Assembly (NCBI GenBank): GCA_014058105.1
Contig: JACGCM010000374.1
Coordinates: forward strand, 310,001 to 374,000
Direction: 5' to 3'
Length of the DNA stretch: 64,000 nt
From: Kingdonia uniflora
Lineage: Eukaryota; Streptophyta; Magnoliopsida; Ranunculales; Circaeasteraceae
How positions within the stretch are numbered: the first letter of the stretch is position 1; the number at the start of each line of letters is the position of its first letter. A program made the position numbers and the translations under genes. Positions 12,180 through 24,160 of the stretch are shown here, piece after piece. The notes under the pieces were generated by a model. It was not told the DNA's origin. It worked only from the letters and a program-made list of their open reading frames with translations, and ran no database searches.

Positions 12180-12953
12180 CCGCCTCTGTTTCACGTTAAT
12201 CATATCCATTTTTTCTCTCCTCTCTCTACTCGATCCTTCTTTCCTCCACTGAACAAAAGTTAACCCCCTTCACCTCTTCTATCCTTCACCAATTTTCTTC
12301 AATAAATTTAGGTATCGTATCACTCCGAGTTTACTTCATCAATTCTGATTTCTTTACTAAAATTAATTTCTCTAAATCAATTTAATTATGTCATTGAAGA
12401 ATCACGAACTCCATTGATGCCAGGACATGCTTATCAGAATTGAAATTTCAAAATCGAGGTAATTATTATTTGTTTCTAGTTAATTTGGGTATTTAGAAAC
12501 TGGTGTTTATGATTTCAGTAATTATGATTTGGTTATTGTTTAGGTTACCGATTTGATAAGAGTTACCAATTCCAATCAACTAACTCAAGCTCTCCTTCAC
12601 CAATTCTTTGCTCTAGGTGATTCTCATGTACATTTCTCTTTTTCTCTGGTGGTGGTAGAAATTAGGGGTGGGGATTATGTTTCCTTCTGCACAATTCGCT
12701 TTAAGTGTCAATTCCACCACTCCATTGCAGACTCAACAATTGGGTTGCTAAATAAACCCATCCTCTATCTTTATTATAGAACAGAGATGATGGGTTGTTA
12801 AAACAATGAAAGCCCTACTAGATATTTGCTTCAGACCTAATGTGTTTGAGGATAAATTTATTAAAGTTTTGTGATGTAATTAGGACTCTAATTTATTTTC
12901 AATTGGGACCCTAATTCAGAGTTGTTATTGAGCCAAATTTTTATGCTGCCAAA
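12180..12953 (+). promoter_or_regulatory. 5' flank and UTR of the captured gene
   Basis: A pyrimidine-rich tract (12190-12260, TTTTTTCTCTCCTCTCTCTACT) resembling a plant Y-patch or 5' UTR lies near the left end, followed by AT-rich sequence with no convincing exon. Probably the captured 5' UTR and first intron region. Functional status unknown. Confidence 0.3.
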
Positions 12954-15900
12954 ATGGATATTAAAAATACTCTATTTTTTCTCCTTGGCCTTGTCCCCAA
13001 TCCAAACCCAGGTAATGCTTTGATTTTTCTATCTTTCTTTCAAATTTTCTAGATTTTGAATCAATTTGAATCTCTGATTACTTTTGATTACTTTGTTATC
13101 TTTATTTTTGAAATAAGTTTGAAGAAGAATGATCGGAATCTCTAAGCGATTTGAAGTCTTCAGGTCCAAGGTGATGCGCAACTCCATCTCTATCAAGATT
13201 TTAATTTTAATTTGTGTATGTTTGTTTGCTTTTACCTTAAAGTTTTATGATAGATTTTTTTTAATCATTTGAAGCTCTAATTTCCATTTGATCTGATCTT
13301 CCTATGAAATTTGTTGCTAATGTGTTCAAGGTAGTGACTTCCCGCTGAACTAATGTGTTCAGCTACAAATTTTGTTATACTGAAAACCTATTTTTTTTCA
13401 TTCTATTTGTTGAGTTTTAAATTTTGATAATATTGACGATCAATGAAATTACATAAAATTTTTGAAAATAGTAAATATTTCGGTTTCTCCAAATCTTCGC
13501 TTTCTCGAACCCGTTTTTGCAAGATTTATAATCTTCTATAATCTAAATAATCTGTTCCTGAGTATTCATCACAAAGGTCCCACTCTACACCATAGGTTCA
13601 CCACCAACTAAAAGGAACCTGAGTGGTTCCGAAGATTTATTCCATACTTTTAAAACATTCCCAGAGCATTGAATGATCGTGTGCTAGCCGGTGTTGAAAA
13701 AGATTATGTTTTTCCAAATGTAACTTTGCCTTCCATTATTTAAGACGAATTACGAGTTCCAGTTTTGTCAGATTAGTTGTTAATGGTGTGATCCCGGTGC
13801 GAGTGTATAGTCCAAATACATGGTTCGGGTACTCATGTGAATTGGTGATTTAGTCTCCAAGGCCTCTCTAGCTAGAACTCACACTTTAATCCCGTCAATT
13901 ATAGCTTCGGGTATGTTCTTACTCTATAGTGATTGATATTTTATATAAAATTGGCAGAACATATAAAATGTTCTTTTCTTCGATTATGAGCAACCTTCTT
14001 CTCTAGATTCTCTTAATTCAAGTGTTCTTTTCTTCGATTATCTCAATCAATCTCGAAGTTTCTTTCTATCGATTAGTCTCTTTATATTTTATCTTATCTA
14101 TCTCAATGCAAATTCTCTATGTAGATTATATTTCTATGATATTCCCCAGTCCACATTTTATATTTCTATGATATTTCTCACTCTGAATTCTTCCATTCAT
14201 AAATATTTGTCTACCTTCTAGTCAAAATTCCCTCTCTAGATTCTGCAAGTTTTATAGAGTTTCTTTCTAGATTCTCTCAGTCCAAATTGCTATCTCCTAA
14301 AGTTTCTCTCTAGATTCTCCTTGTCCAAGTTTTCAATATCTAGACTCTCGCAATCAAAATACTCTTAAAAGCCCTTTGTCTAAAATATGAATATCTAGCA
14401 TCTCAAGCTATGTAAATTCACTTATTTCTAACAAAAATCACTCTACTGACTTCCATGATAGAACATTTGTATTATTAAGCATTGCAGGAATGTTTGGATG
14501 TTGTCAGGTATTTCAGTCTCAGATTCCAGTTGATTACACAAATCCTTATTACTATTGAAAAAGTTTTCCGCGGGTTACCTATCATGTTCCTGTTCCTATA
14601 AAAGGGCACTTGGCTGAAATTTCAAACAAGGAATGAAAATATATCCGTGCAATTACTTGATCCGAACAGCTGTAATGTGATAATTTATAGGATTGGGTGA
14701 TGAATGGCCACTCAATACTTAATTTGATTTTCCTCTTATATGGTAAGGAGTTGTTAACGCATTTAACTTTAAAGGCTGGTTCTCGCGGTTGTCAGTTGAA
14801 ACAGGCTTGGTTAGCCTTCCCTTATAGTTGATAGTTGTGCTGCTACAGGCAAATACTAGCTAGATTTTCATCTGAGCAGGTAATTTTCTTATCAACTATA
14901 AAAACATGATTAATGTGTGTTACCCCTTTTATTGGATATTTGGACAGTTTGGATTCTTCAGTGAAACTAATGTACTTTTAATTCTTTTTACAGCATATGG
15001 TTTAGAGTAGCTATTGTCAGTTCTTTAGCTGATGTTTTTGTTATTAATGTTGATGCTTGGCTGGTGCTGCTGTAGTCTGGTTTAGACTGGATCATTTTTA
15101 GATGTTGCAGCTCTCAATGGACTATTATACCTTGGGATGGAAGCTTATCAATTCCTAGTATCCTATCGAGTGCCGGTTTTACTGCAAATTCCTTTTCTAT
15201 GAGTTTTGGATATGATGGTACTGGAAGAATTAACTTTGGGGATAAAGGTAGCCTAAACCAGAAGGAAACCCCATTCAGTGTTAACAATATTTAGTGAGTT
15301 TTTCCTTTTTAGGGCTTTCGTGATAGTTTGGGAATTTATATCATTATATGTGAAGGATTGGTATTATGACATAACAAAAACAGACATACAAACCGACATC
15401 ACACCTTCGAGCACAAAGAAGATGGTTATAGGCTAGTATTTTTTATACATAATAGGCAGTTTTTATGTGTTTGAAGTTTCTTCTGAGTTACCAAATCTTG
15501 TTATGCATTTCTAGAGTAGCAAAAACAAGGGCATCATTTTCTTCAACAGTTTTATTTTTCCTTGATTGACACTCTACGTCAATCAGAATGGGGAACACTT
15601 GTTTTCATGCCTATAAAAATGTACAAGTAGCTCCTTGATTTACTAATTGTAATGTTGTGCTTCTTTGCAGTTCAATTCATAGGCTTAAGATTAAAGGCGT
15701 CCATCCGATTCAAGGATTCCTTTTAAATTTTGTTATAATATTAGGTAATTCATCTGAAATCATACCTATTGAATGATCATTTATCCTTTCAACACTCAAA
15801 TTGCAGCTCCTTTCTATTTTACAGCTCAAATAAATGTGAAATTTTGTTACTGAATGTGACTTTAAGGAGCGAGTTCCCTGTCTTGGACCCGGTCGCTCTT

Positions 15901-17735
15901 ATCTCTAATGAGGTAAATTTTATTCTTCTATTATGACTGTCAGATGCCCCTTCCTCTTATCTTACAACAATAATGTGTTTTTGTTACATAACATGCAGGC
16001 GGGACTTATGTATTGTCTGTGTATTATTAAGAGTTCAAATATAAACATTATTGGGCGCAAGTAATCCATTTCAAGCATCTCCTTATATTTTGGATAGTTT
16101 ATTATTTTTTTTCTTTACTTGAGAATGGTTATCATTTAATAATTCGTTTAGTATCTGTATTCTATAATATTATTCTTGTCTCATATCTTACGCTAGTCAG
16201 AGCATTGGCTTATGCTACTTTCTCATTCATATTATTCGCATCCTCGAATAAATTTTTTATAGTATAAGCTCATGCTGCTTTCTCATTCATATCATTCGCA
16301 TCCTTGAATAAAAATTTTATAGTATAAGACACCCTCAGGTTCTCCCTGGCGATTCTTCCATCACTATGTTGCGGTTCTTAAAAATCTAATTCTTTCCATA
16401 AACTTTATTTTTATTTTATTTTTACATTTTTGCTAGGCAAGATGGGGTTAGGCAAGGACCCCCAACCAAATGCAAAACAAGAAAAATAGCACATACTACT
16501 GAACTCCAAAATTCTTACCCGTGTCAGGTGCTAAATCGTGCATTTGTTTACCTGCTGCCAAAATAACTTGATAGCTTGTTTATTTTGTGAATGAGAGGAG
16601 CCACGTTTATCGAATGTTTGAGTGTTGATAAAGAACACCCCCTAGGATTTAGTAATTTTGAATGTGCACTTGAGTATTTTATTATTTTTTTGTGTTATCG
16701 TCATAGCTATACTGGTATCATTTTTTCATTTCACTTTTGATGTCCTTGTGACCTTACTTCGTTTTCCAGTTGATTTCTATGAGGTGATACTCAGTAATGA
16801 AAACTTAAGTATGTGTGTTTGCACACTAAAACCTTTCTCCAAACAAGCTAAGTGTAGATTTTTATCACTAACTGTATCCATAATGGTTGGAATCACAAGA
16901 GGTTGTTGAAGCTAGACTATTTGGGGTAGTTTGGGCTGTACCGTTCTTTTATTAATTGCACTTATATACATTGTTTGGATGTTGTAGATATTTTAATAGC
17001 ATCATGGTAGTTGATTAAGCCAATGCATGCATATTTTGCTTACACTCAGTTCATTTGTACTGCAGAAAATTTTATGACTGGTAATCAGATTGTCTTTGAT
17101 CGTAAGAAACTAGTATTAGGTTGGAAGCAGTCTAACTGTGAGTAATGCTGTCTTTATCTTCTATGCTTATTTAATTATAGAAGCATTTCTAATATTTACA
17201 TAGAGAGTAATAGTATGTAAACCTCTTACCTTTTTAACATTTTGGTAGAGGGCCATATAAATCATTTGGATTATCCAAGGGGACCAATGATTTTACTAAG
17301 AAAAAGTTACACCTTAAAAATGTGATGTCATGGTGGAGGAAGAACGCTGGTTTGTCCCCATTGTATCACCCTCCGCCTGGGAGTTCCAACAGATCCCATC
17401 CATGAATCCTTTAACTTTCTGCAGATAATTAAGCGACCTAGATTTGTTGCGTGTTCTATATACATTCTCCTAGACTCTTTGTGATCTAATAGTTGATGAT
17501 TGGAGATGATGTATAGTGAATGAGTTTCGTATTCTTTCATTCTACAGGTGATAGTGATCAAGCTTCTACTACAATAAGCACTACAACATCTAAGGTAGTA
17601 CCTCCTTCCACTACCATTGGGGAAGCCACAAAAGAGATTGCGAACGTTTCCCATCCTTTAGCTGGCACTTTATGTTTGAACCTTCTCCATTATACATTTT
17701 TTATTATGTTCCTTTTAGTTTTAGCCATTTTCTGA
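12954..17735 (+). pseudogene. Captured GPI-type aspartyl protease gene (APF1/2-like)
   Basis: Decayed multi-exon copy of a plant A1-family aspartyl protease. Recognised exons are: a possible signal-peptide exon (12954-13011, MDIKNTLFFLLGLVPNPNPG); about 14487-14507 (GMFGCCQ, cf. FGCGQ); 15076-15292 (TGSFLDVAALNGLLYLGM, then after a frameshift SIPSILSSAGFTANSFSMSFG and GRINFGDKGSLNQKETPFS); about 15999-16061 (YCLCIIKSSNINIIG); 17066-17137 (NFMTGNQIVFDRKKLVLGWK); and 17548-17735, a Ser/Thr-rich tail ending in a hydrophobic segment typical of GPI anchoring. Splice sites are good: AACT/gtgagt at 17137 joins TCTACAG/GTGATAG at 17548 in frame. TAG at 15083-15085 replaces an expected Gln codon. The exons with the catalytic DTGS and DSGT motifs were not found, so no active enzyme is expected. 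Family identity is from recall of the conserved blocks. Confidence 0.75.
13900..14440. repeat. CT-rich degenerate repeat in captured intron
   Basis: Imperfect repeats built on TTCTCTCTAGATTCTC and TCTTTTCTTCGATTA across about 500 bp inside a presumed intron. Low-complexity expansion, no coding potential. Confidence 0.5.
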
Positions 17736-17853
17736 CTATTATATAGATTCTAAAGTTACTTCCGCAACCTTATGTTTATTTCGTGTATGAAGATATGTGA
17801 ATTGTTGGTAAGAAACATGCTTATAATTTATCTCATTTTCTGCATATTTTTGA

Positions 17854-17858
<5 letters not shown>

Positions 17859-17887
<29 letters not shown>
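17859..17887. repeat. (TA)n microsatellite
   Basis: About 14 TA dinucleotides just inside the right subterminal region of the CACTA element. Confidence 0.95.
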
Positions 17888-17890
<3 letters not shown>

Positions 17891-17899
17891 ATTATATGT

Positions 17900-18310
17900 T
17901 TTTTCCAAGGATCCTATAGTGGTAAAAGTAGGTTTTTGCCATAGACTCTGTAGTGGTGAAAGGAAGTTTTTGCCACTACTTATGTAGTGGTAAATGTAGG
18001 CTTTTGCCACGGATTCTATTGTGGTGAAAGCAGGCATTTGCCATAGATTTTGTAGTGGTGAAAGCAGACTTTTGCCATAAATTATGTATTGGTGAAAGCA
18101 GGCTTTTTTCACAGATTTTTCAATGGAAAAAAATTTATCATTTGCCATGGTTAAATTCATGGCAATTGAGAAACTTTTTGCTATGGTATAAACTGTGCCA
18201 AAGCTTTAGCCACCTCATCAGCGGCCATGACCCTCGCCACGGTAAAAATCGTGGCATAAACATGCTTGCCACAGATTTTTTGGTGGCTAATGCCCTTTAT
18301 TCTTGTAGTG
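17900..18310 (+). repeat. Right subterminal repeat array and TIR of CACTA
   Basis: About ten degenerate units of 35-45 bp alternating TTTTTGCCA(C/T) with (G)TAGTGGT(A/G)AA, later TTGCCATGG..TGGC variants, ending in the TIR. Such arrays are where the TnpA-type protein binds in well-studied En/Spm elements; that role is inferred here. A 60-110 residue open frame on each strand in this array is an artefact of the repeat. Confidence 0.7.
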
Positions 18311-18313
18311 TGC

Positions 18314-19514
18314 AGGAGCCATGAACAAAAAAATATCAAAGAGCCAGAACCAAACATTTTGGGCATGGTTACAGTTTAAGATGATGTGACTAACGATCTC
18401 ACATTGGCTTTTACACAACACATTTAGAGGCAAGAGCAATGCTTCTTGTTTGAATAATATCATCTGTAGGGACAACACCATGAAAAATCCTTCATGCAAG
18501 GTTAAAAAATCTAAGGGAATTGTTAGAGTGCTAGAGTATCTTTGACCACCAACAAATAGGGAGTTTGTTTGTGATGTGATTAAAAGTAGCTTGAACTGAG
18601 AATTTACCATGTATATCAGGCCTGAAGAAGAAAATATCATAAACATCATTGTGAATATTAACTTTGTCATGACTAACCCCAGCAGCAGTGAGTAGTTGAT
18701 AGTTGTGAGTATTGAGAGCCTAACTTCAATTTTGAACAAAATCAACCACCTTATTATGCTTATTTTTCATAGTTAACAGGAGTAAGAGCTATATTATCAT
18801 TTAGAACCCCATTTCTAGTCCATACATCCCTCAAGGCATCAATGTTACAACCAATATCGATAAGCCAGAAATATTCCTTCACGAGGTCAGGATGAATGGT
18901 CTTAATCCCTTTCCATATTGAGGATTTTTTGTAATAATTAATAGCATCTCCAGTAGCTAGTAAGGTACTTGGATATCATGTACTCAGTCTACATGTTTCC
19001 ATTAGTGATAAAGCTCTAGGCAAACTTCATTAACATGGAGTTGTTAATGTCTTTAAATCTTCTCAACCCAAGACCACCTTCTTGAAGAGGCTTACAACAT
19101 TTCTCTTTACTAACTATTATGCCCTTCCTTTTGCATGGATCCTTAATCCATATGAAGTTTCTGACAATGGTCTCACAATCTTTTATGATGGATGCAAGCC
19201 ATTTATAGATTGACATGTTGTAGAATTGTAGATTTAGATCAAATTTAGTAAGCCTATTTCTCCCTTGGAAGGATAACATCCTCCTAACGAAACTGTTAGC
19301 TCTCCTTTTGATTTTGACTTTCATATGTCTTAAAACAACATTTGTAATTCTGCCTTTTATAAGAGGGACACCCAGGTATCTCTCAGGTACAGAGTCTTGA
19401 GAGATGTAGAACAATTCTTGAATTTTGTTTTTACTTGCAGCTATCATGCCTCCCATAAATAATTTGGTTTTTCTATAGTTGATCTCTTGGCCAAAAAAAA
19501 TTTGATACTGATCT
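18314..19514 (-). pseudogene. LINE 5' part: RT thumb and zf-RVT
   Basis: Upstream half of the LINE whose other half lies at 11113-12030. At 19016-19456 the frame has the post-RT 'connection' motifs (RYLGVPLIKGRI, FQGRNRLTKFD, GLGLRRFKDIN). At 18287-18745 it has the zinc-knuckle block (VLCKSQCEIVSHIILNC..AQNVWFWLF) and ends in FMAPA at the CACTA border. Reading across the excised CACTA gives FMAPAVWCLSNMFKLSK without a frame change. The LINE is cut at 19514 by the Tat LTR; the RT core (YADD box) is missing here. Confidence 0.8.
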
Positions 19515-20111
19515 TATAGGGACCTACCCCTTATCCAAGTTCAAACTCGAACAACCTCGGCATCAGACTCACGTATTACACACGTAACATGTACAATCAC
19601 CATTAACACCAAGACCACGAATTGATAAAGAACGTGTATCGAGCACCACAACAAAATATGATCAAGTCAAAGACACCTGTCTCCCACGATCTAACAGTTA
19701 TTCGTTCAACCATAACTTACCTCATTATCCGATAAATGTGCTTCTACACGATAATGAGCTGCAAGTGAGGTCCATATAAAGAAAAAGTTCAAGAGGAGAT
19801 AGGGACAAGAAAAACCAAATTCTCTGGACTCTAACACAGGAATTTTTAGATTCTAAACACCACAAAATTTATTATTTCAAGATAAAGCATTTCTAGTTTA
19901 AGAGATCACTTGTAATAAGATATCAGCCTCAAGCAATAAAAGTTACAGTTACTAAACCCTCAACTCGAGGTCTTGGCTTTTTTACCTATTAAAAGGTTTT
20001 CTACGCCAAATCACCTATGTCATTTCTTGTAGTACATTGATTTTTGTCATAACTACATTTGCCGTAAGATCTAATTTTATGCTATTTCGAGCTATGGAAT
20101 TAGGCATTACA
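19515..20111 (+). mobile_element. 5' LTR of the Tat-type element
   Basis: 597 bp starting TATAGGGACC (from TG by one change) and ending GGCATTACA. It matches the LTR at 56887-57379 in the same orientation along its length, with shared blocks such as GATCGAGCACCACAACAAA/TATCGAGCACC and TCTCCCACGA. Visible substitutions and indels are many (I estimate well over 10 per cent), so the element is old. A TATA-like CATATAAAG lies near 19777 and the polyadenylation-like CAAGCAATAAAA near 19933. Confidence 0.78.
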
Positions 20112-20130
20112 TTTAACGTCGTCTGAGGGA
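20112..20130 (+). promoter_or_regulatory. Degenerate primer binding site
   Basis: TTTAACGTCGTCTGAGGGA follows the LTR and looks like a decayed form of the GGCGCCGTCTGTGGGA site I recall for many Tat elements; two changes are of the G-to-A type expected at methylated sites. The tRNA cannot be named with certainty. Confidence 0.45.
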
Positions 20131-20189
20131 AAGCAAACATTTCCACGATATCTTAAGGGATACATTCACTCCAATATCGATTTCCAACC

Positions 20190-21156
20190 ATGGTCACTTC
20201 CAAGCGACCAACAACAGGAATCCAACTTAATCTTTTAGCTGAACCGGAACACTTCGCTGAACTATGAGCAAATCTTCATGCTGAAAAAGAGAAACATAAT
20301 GAGCTCGAGTGTCAATTAACTCATGACCGTGGGCTCCATGACAAAGAGCTCGAAAGCGAGCATCAAGCTCATTTGGCAGCATTCAAAAGACAAGAAGAAC
20401 AGATAATAACTATGCAGACCACATTACAAGCTTTGCAGGACACTCAACAAGCTCTCTATACCAGATATCGCGATCAAGTGCCAGCAAACTCCCATGTTTT
20501 TGCACGTGAAAGATTAGGACCTCGAGGAACGACAACAATAGCCATTTCCAGAAATCTTCAGTACGAACCTCAACCATCAATTCATTTGGGCGGAGAAACT
20601 CAGTCCGATATCTGCAGGGGTTTCCGGCCTTCCAAGCGCCAAGAGGAAAAACAACGACCTCAACCCCCAAATTCTAGCACATGAGCTATTGAGTGAAGGT
20701 ACCGGTACTCACAATCCTCAACCAGCTCGCCAAGGCACTCAGGCAACACGCTATTACGTCAAAGAATAGCATATAGATCAACGTATCAAAAAGTTAATTA
20801 AAGTGCAAGCTCTAGGCAGTAAGGATGATTTTTCCAAGTTAAAAGAGGGTCTGATTGCCAAATAGTTATTTGATATGGAATTACCGACAGGTTTCCATAC
20901 TCTGAAGATATGCAAATACAAAAGCACCGATCTGAAGAAACATATTTAGCAATTCTGAGATTCCTTGGGGTTGTACTCGAACCTCAACCATATTTTATGC
21001 CGTCTGCTCGCAACAAGTCTGCAGGGAGAAATACTATGGTGGTTCTACTTTCTCCCTGAAGACTATATCCTTACATTTGATCAACTACAGAAGAATTTTT
21101 TCAAGACCTATGCTCACAAGGAGAGAAGCTCGAGGTCTTTGCAAAGAAGTTTCTAA
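20190..21156 (+). pseudogene. Tat-type gag remnant
   Basis: Starts near ATG 20190 (MVTSKRPTTGIQL). A charged, coiled-coil-like section (20300-20480, HNELECQLTHDRGLHDKELE) leads to a proline-rich stretch and then the capsid region around 20875-21110: MELPTGFHTLKICKYK, CRLLATSLQGEILWWFYFLP, FDQLQKNFFKTYAHKE. These correspond to the Tat gag motifs for the capsid and the Wxx-Lp-sf-L-F helix. At least five in-frame stops are present. The product would have formed the virus-like particle in the cytoplasm; this copy cannot. Confidence 0.7.
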
Positions 21157-21579
21157 AGCTCGCGACCTTGGAAGATATCATCACCAAGGTCAATGGGTAA
21201 ATCTACCTGGAATGGATGATGACAAAAAGGCATAAATCTACTAAATCCATCCTAACCACTAAAGATTCAAATACATAATGCAACAGTTAACTAAAGGAGG
21301 ATCAGGGTTATCAAAAACATTCCATGGCAAACACAGGTAAACCTCAGAAGAGAAATTTATTAACCAAACCGATCCTCCCCAAGATGAATGTCTGAATCTC
21401 CTCAATTTTTCCCGTTCTAACAAAAGATAAGTTCAACTGTATATCTTAACTTCTGGAGCCGATCCAGGTATGTAGCACAGCAACATGATCGCGATCTATC
21501 AGATTAATAACTCTTGTAGATTGAAGTGATGGAGATTATCGGAGTGTTGCATTCTCAGACCTCAAGATAAAGAAACTAA

Positions 21580-22060
21580 ACTTCTTCATAAATCGAGCAA
21601 TCGCCGACCTAAGATTTCATTCGAAGATTACGATATCAGTCACGTCAAGTTTCCTCATCATGACGCATTGGTTGTCATGCTCAAGATGAAGAAATTTGTC
21701 ATGCATACAATGATGATTGATATTGGTAGCGGTATTGAGATTCTCTTTCAAAGCACGATCGACCAGATAAAATTGGCCGATCAAGTTATTCCAAACAATA
21801 TTGATATCAGTGGATTTTATGGTTACAAGGATGAATGATGGGCAAGGTCATCTTACCTATCACCGCCAGACTAGCCACAATCGACGTCATATTCAACATC
21901 ATTAGCGCCAAATCTTGTTATCTCAGGATTATGGGTCATTGTTGGATCCACAACATGGAAGCAATCACCTCCATTTATCACCAAGCATTTCGCTTCAAAC
22001 ATAATAATGGCGTCTATGAAATGAAAGGCAATCAAAAGTTTTTATGAGCTTGACAAAAAA
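21580..22060 (+). pseudogene. Tat-type aspartic protease remnant
   Basis: FEDYDISHVKFPHHDALVV followed by MMIDIGSGIEILFQ matches the retropepsin site of Tat elements, where the active triad is D-T/S-G; here it reads DIGSG, so the central residue is changed. The region after it (PNNIDISGFYG, then frame changes at 21830) carries the later conserved helices out of frame. Confidence 0.65.
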
Positions 22061-22379
22061 ACCATTTCTACCATTCTCGAAACATCTGACACATATGCTG
22101 CATAGCAATTACATAAAGCTGGTCATATCGATGGTCAGCCTTCCACAAAAGAACCTATAGAGTACATAGACATTGATGGACCTAGAAGGGATACTTATAT
22201 TGGTACCAAGCTGGTCCAACACGACAAGGATGCTCCCATTCACTTCTTACAAATGAATCGAGACATCTTTGTATGAACTTTCAAAGAAATGCCAAGGGTC
22301 GGTCCATCCAAGGCATATCATAGATTGGGCATCAACAACAATGCCACAGTGGTCAAACAGAAATAGTGACAACTCTTAC

Positions 22380-23700
22380 CTTGTCTACGAGACAAAGTCA
22401 ATATTGAGATCGATAAGTTGACCAAAGTGGGATTCATTTGGGAACCTAAGTACCCGGATTAGATCTCTAACATTGTCGCAGTTCCATAGAAGAATGGAAA
22501 AGTCTAAGTTTGTGTAGATTTTACAGATTTAAGCAAACACACTCCGAAGGACAGTTTCCCTCTTCCAATCATCAATCAAATTCTTGATTCTACAACAGGC
22601 TATGAGCTACTATTTATGATAGTTGCAACTTCAGGAAACAATCAAACACCTTTCTTGAAAGCCGATCAAGAAAAAAGTACTTTCATAACTAAAAAGGGAC
22701 TTTACTGTTACAAAGTCATGCCTTTCGAACTGAAGAACACTGGAGCTACTTATCAACGGTTAATGACAGTAATATTTAAAGTACATTTGGGAAAAATCGT
22801 TGAAGTTTACATTGATGATCTCCTCTGTAGAAGCTTACTGTTAAAAGGCCATATCATAAATCTCTCCAGAATCTTCAACATTCTCCATTCTTGCAGGATG
22901 CGGCTCAATCTAGATAAATGTTAATTCGAAGTACATTTAGGCAAGTTTTTCAGCTATCTTATCAGCAAGAATAGGATTGAGGCCGACCCAGATCAAATTT
23001 GAGCTCTCCTCAACATACCATCTTTAAAAATAAAGAAGGACATACAACAACTCGCAGGTAAGATAGCTGCTATCAACCGCTTCATCTCTAAGTCTTTAGA
23101 TCGATGCCACTGGCTGTTTTAACTCCTCCGAGGTTTTACCAAACGAGGAAAGGTTCAACCCAATGAAGAGATCCAGTGGACAACAGAATACGTGGGAACT
23201 CAAATCCTATCTTGGGAATTCATTATCATGAGCACCCCGATAGACAATGCGGGACTGATCATCTACCTCACAGTTACAGATAATTTGATAAGCTCGATCC
23301 TCATTCGACTTGGGGCTAGGTAAAAAAGCTAGTCTATTTCATCAGTAAAGTCCTCACTCTAACAGAAATGAGGTATTTCAAAATCGAGGAGACTCCTTCT
23401 AACTCTTGTTTATACTTGACAAAAACTCTAGCACTACTTTCAAACTCATTCAATTAAAGTCATGACGAACAACCCACTCCAGGAAGTTCTATCTAAAAAA
23501 GAAAAATTACGAAGAATACAATAATGGTTAGTCAGTTTGGGAGAACATGATATCAAGTTTGGGCAAGGACATTCAGAAAAGGATCAAGCCATTACTGATT
23601 TTAACATGGATTTTCCTGTGGAAGATCCGGATTTGGAAGAGCACGATCCTGACTTTACAGAAGAAATTACGGAAGATACACCCTCTAAACCATTTGACGA
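22380..23700 (+). pseudogene. Tat-type reverse transcriptase and first RNase H
   Basis: RT motifs in order: VCVDFTDLSKHTPKDSFPLP (22507-22566), FITKKGLYCYKVMPF and NTGATYQRLM (22680-22770), then the catalytic box VYIDDLL (22807-22827). The connection and RNase H follow: QLAGKIAAINRFISKS at about 23050, TDNLISSILIR at 23275, and a tail near 23530 (LGEHDIKFGQGHSEKDQAI) that is the end of the classical gypsy RNase H. Several stops (e.g. TAG 22488, TAA 22505) break it. The open frame 22616-22924 contains the palm subdomain. Confidence 0.8.
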
Positions 23701-24160
23701 GTGAGTTGAATGGATTACAAAGAAAGGGTGGAGACTTCTTACAGATGCTTCAACAGGACCTGCAGGGTCATGAATTATAATCGTACTAATTACACATTCT
23801 AATAACATAATTAAGAAATTAATCTACTTGGATTTTAAAGCCTACAACAATGTCACATAGTACAAAGATTTGATTCATGGACTCGACTTAGCACTCGAGT
23901 TTGGCGTCCCTGAAATCTTAGTCTATATAGATTATTTACTCAACGTCCACCATTACTCATAACAGCATAAGAAAAATGGCATGATGATCGAGCATGCAGT
24001 CCACATTGTCGATAGGATAAGCATATTTGTGAAGGCAACTCTTGACTATCTTCCTCGAGGTGAGAATAGACACGTCAATTCCTTGGCTTATTTAGCCAGG
24101 ATATTGGGCACAAAAGCACATTATTTATAGATAGAAGTAATATCCACCCCCAACATTGAT
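23700..24160 (+). pseudogene. Second (archaeal-type) RNase H of Tat element
   Basis: WITKKGWRLLTDASTGPAGS gives the first catalytic Asp; LDFKAYNNVT, HGLDLALEFGVPEILVYID and DYLPRGENRHVNSLAYLARI follow in the family order. A second RNase H between the first and the integrase is diagnostic for the Tat lineage (known as aRNH or dual RNase H). Stops at about 23776 and 23860 inactivate it. Confidence 0.72.

Larger units (their letters stand above)
12031..18310 (+). mobile_element. Complete CACTA (En/Spm) element, 6.28 kb
   Basis: The right end reads TTATTCTTGTAGTG, the reverse complement of the canonical CACTACAAGAATAA. The left end GACTACAATAAAAATGGGCA is its mirror with one changed first base. 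Both are flanked by the 3-bp duplication TGC (12028-12030, 18311-18313), the TSD size of CACTA elements. Removing the element and one TGC joins the LINE frame exactly. No TNP2 or TnpA transposase was seen inside, so it is non-autonomous. The interior instead holds a decayed host gene for a GPI-type aspartyl protease (12954-17735). Confidence 0.88.

Noticed and set aside
17520..17735. Stand-alone 71-residue secreted or membrane protein
   Set aside because: It is the last exon of the captured protease gene; the true start is the acceptor at 17548 and the upstream ATG lies in the intron.
17828..18324. Open frames on both strands near the (TA)n run
   Set aside because: They are made of the CACTA subterminal repeats and microsatellite, not protein-coding.
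20410..20670. 86-residue minus-strand ORF
   Set aside because: Shadow of the Tat gag region.
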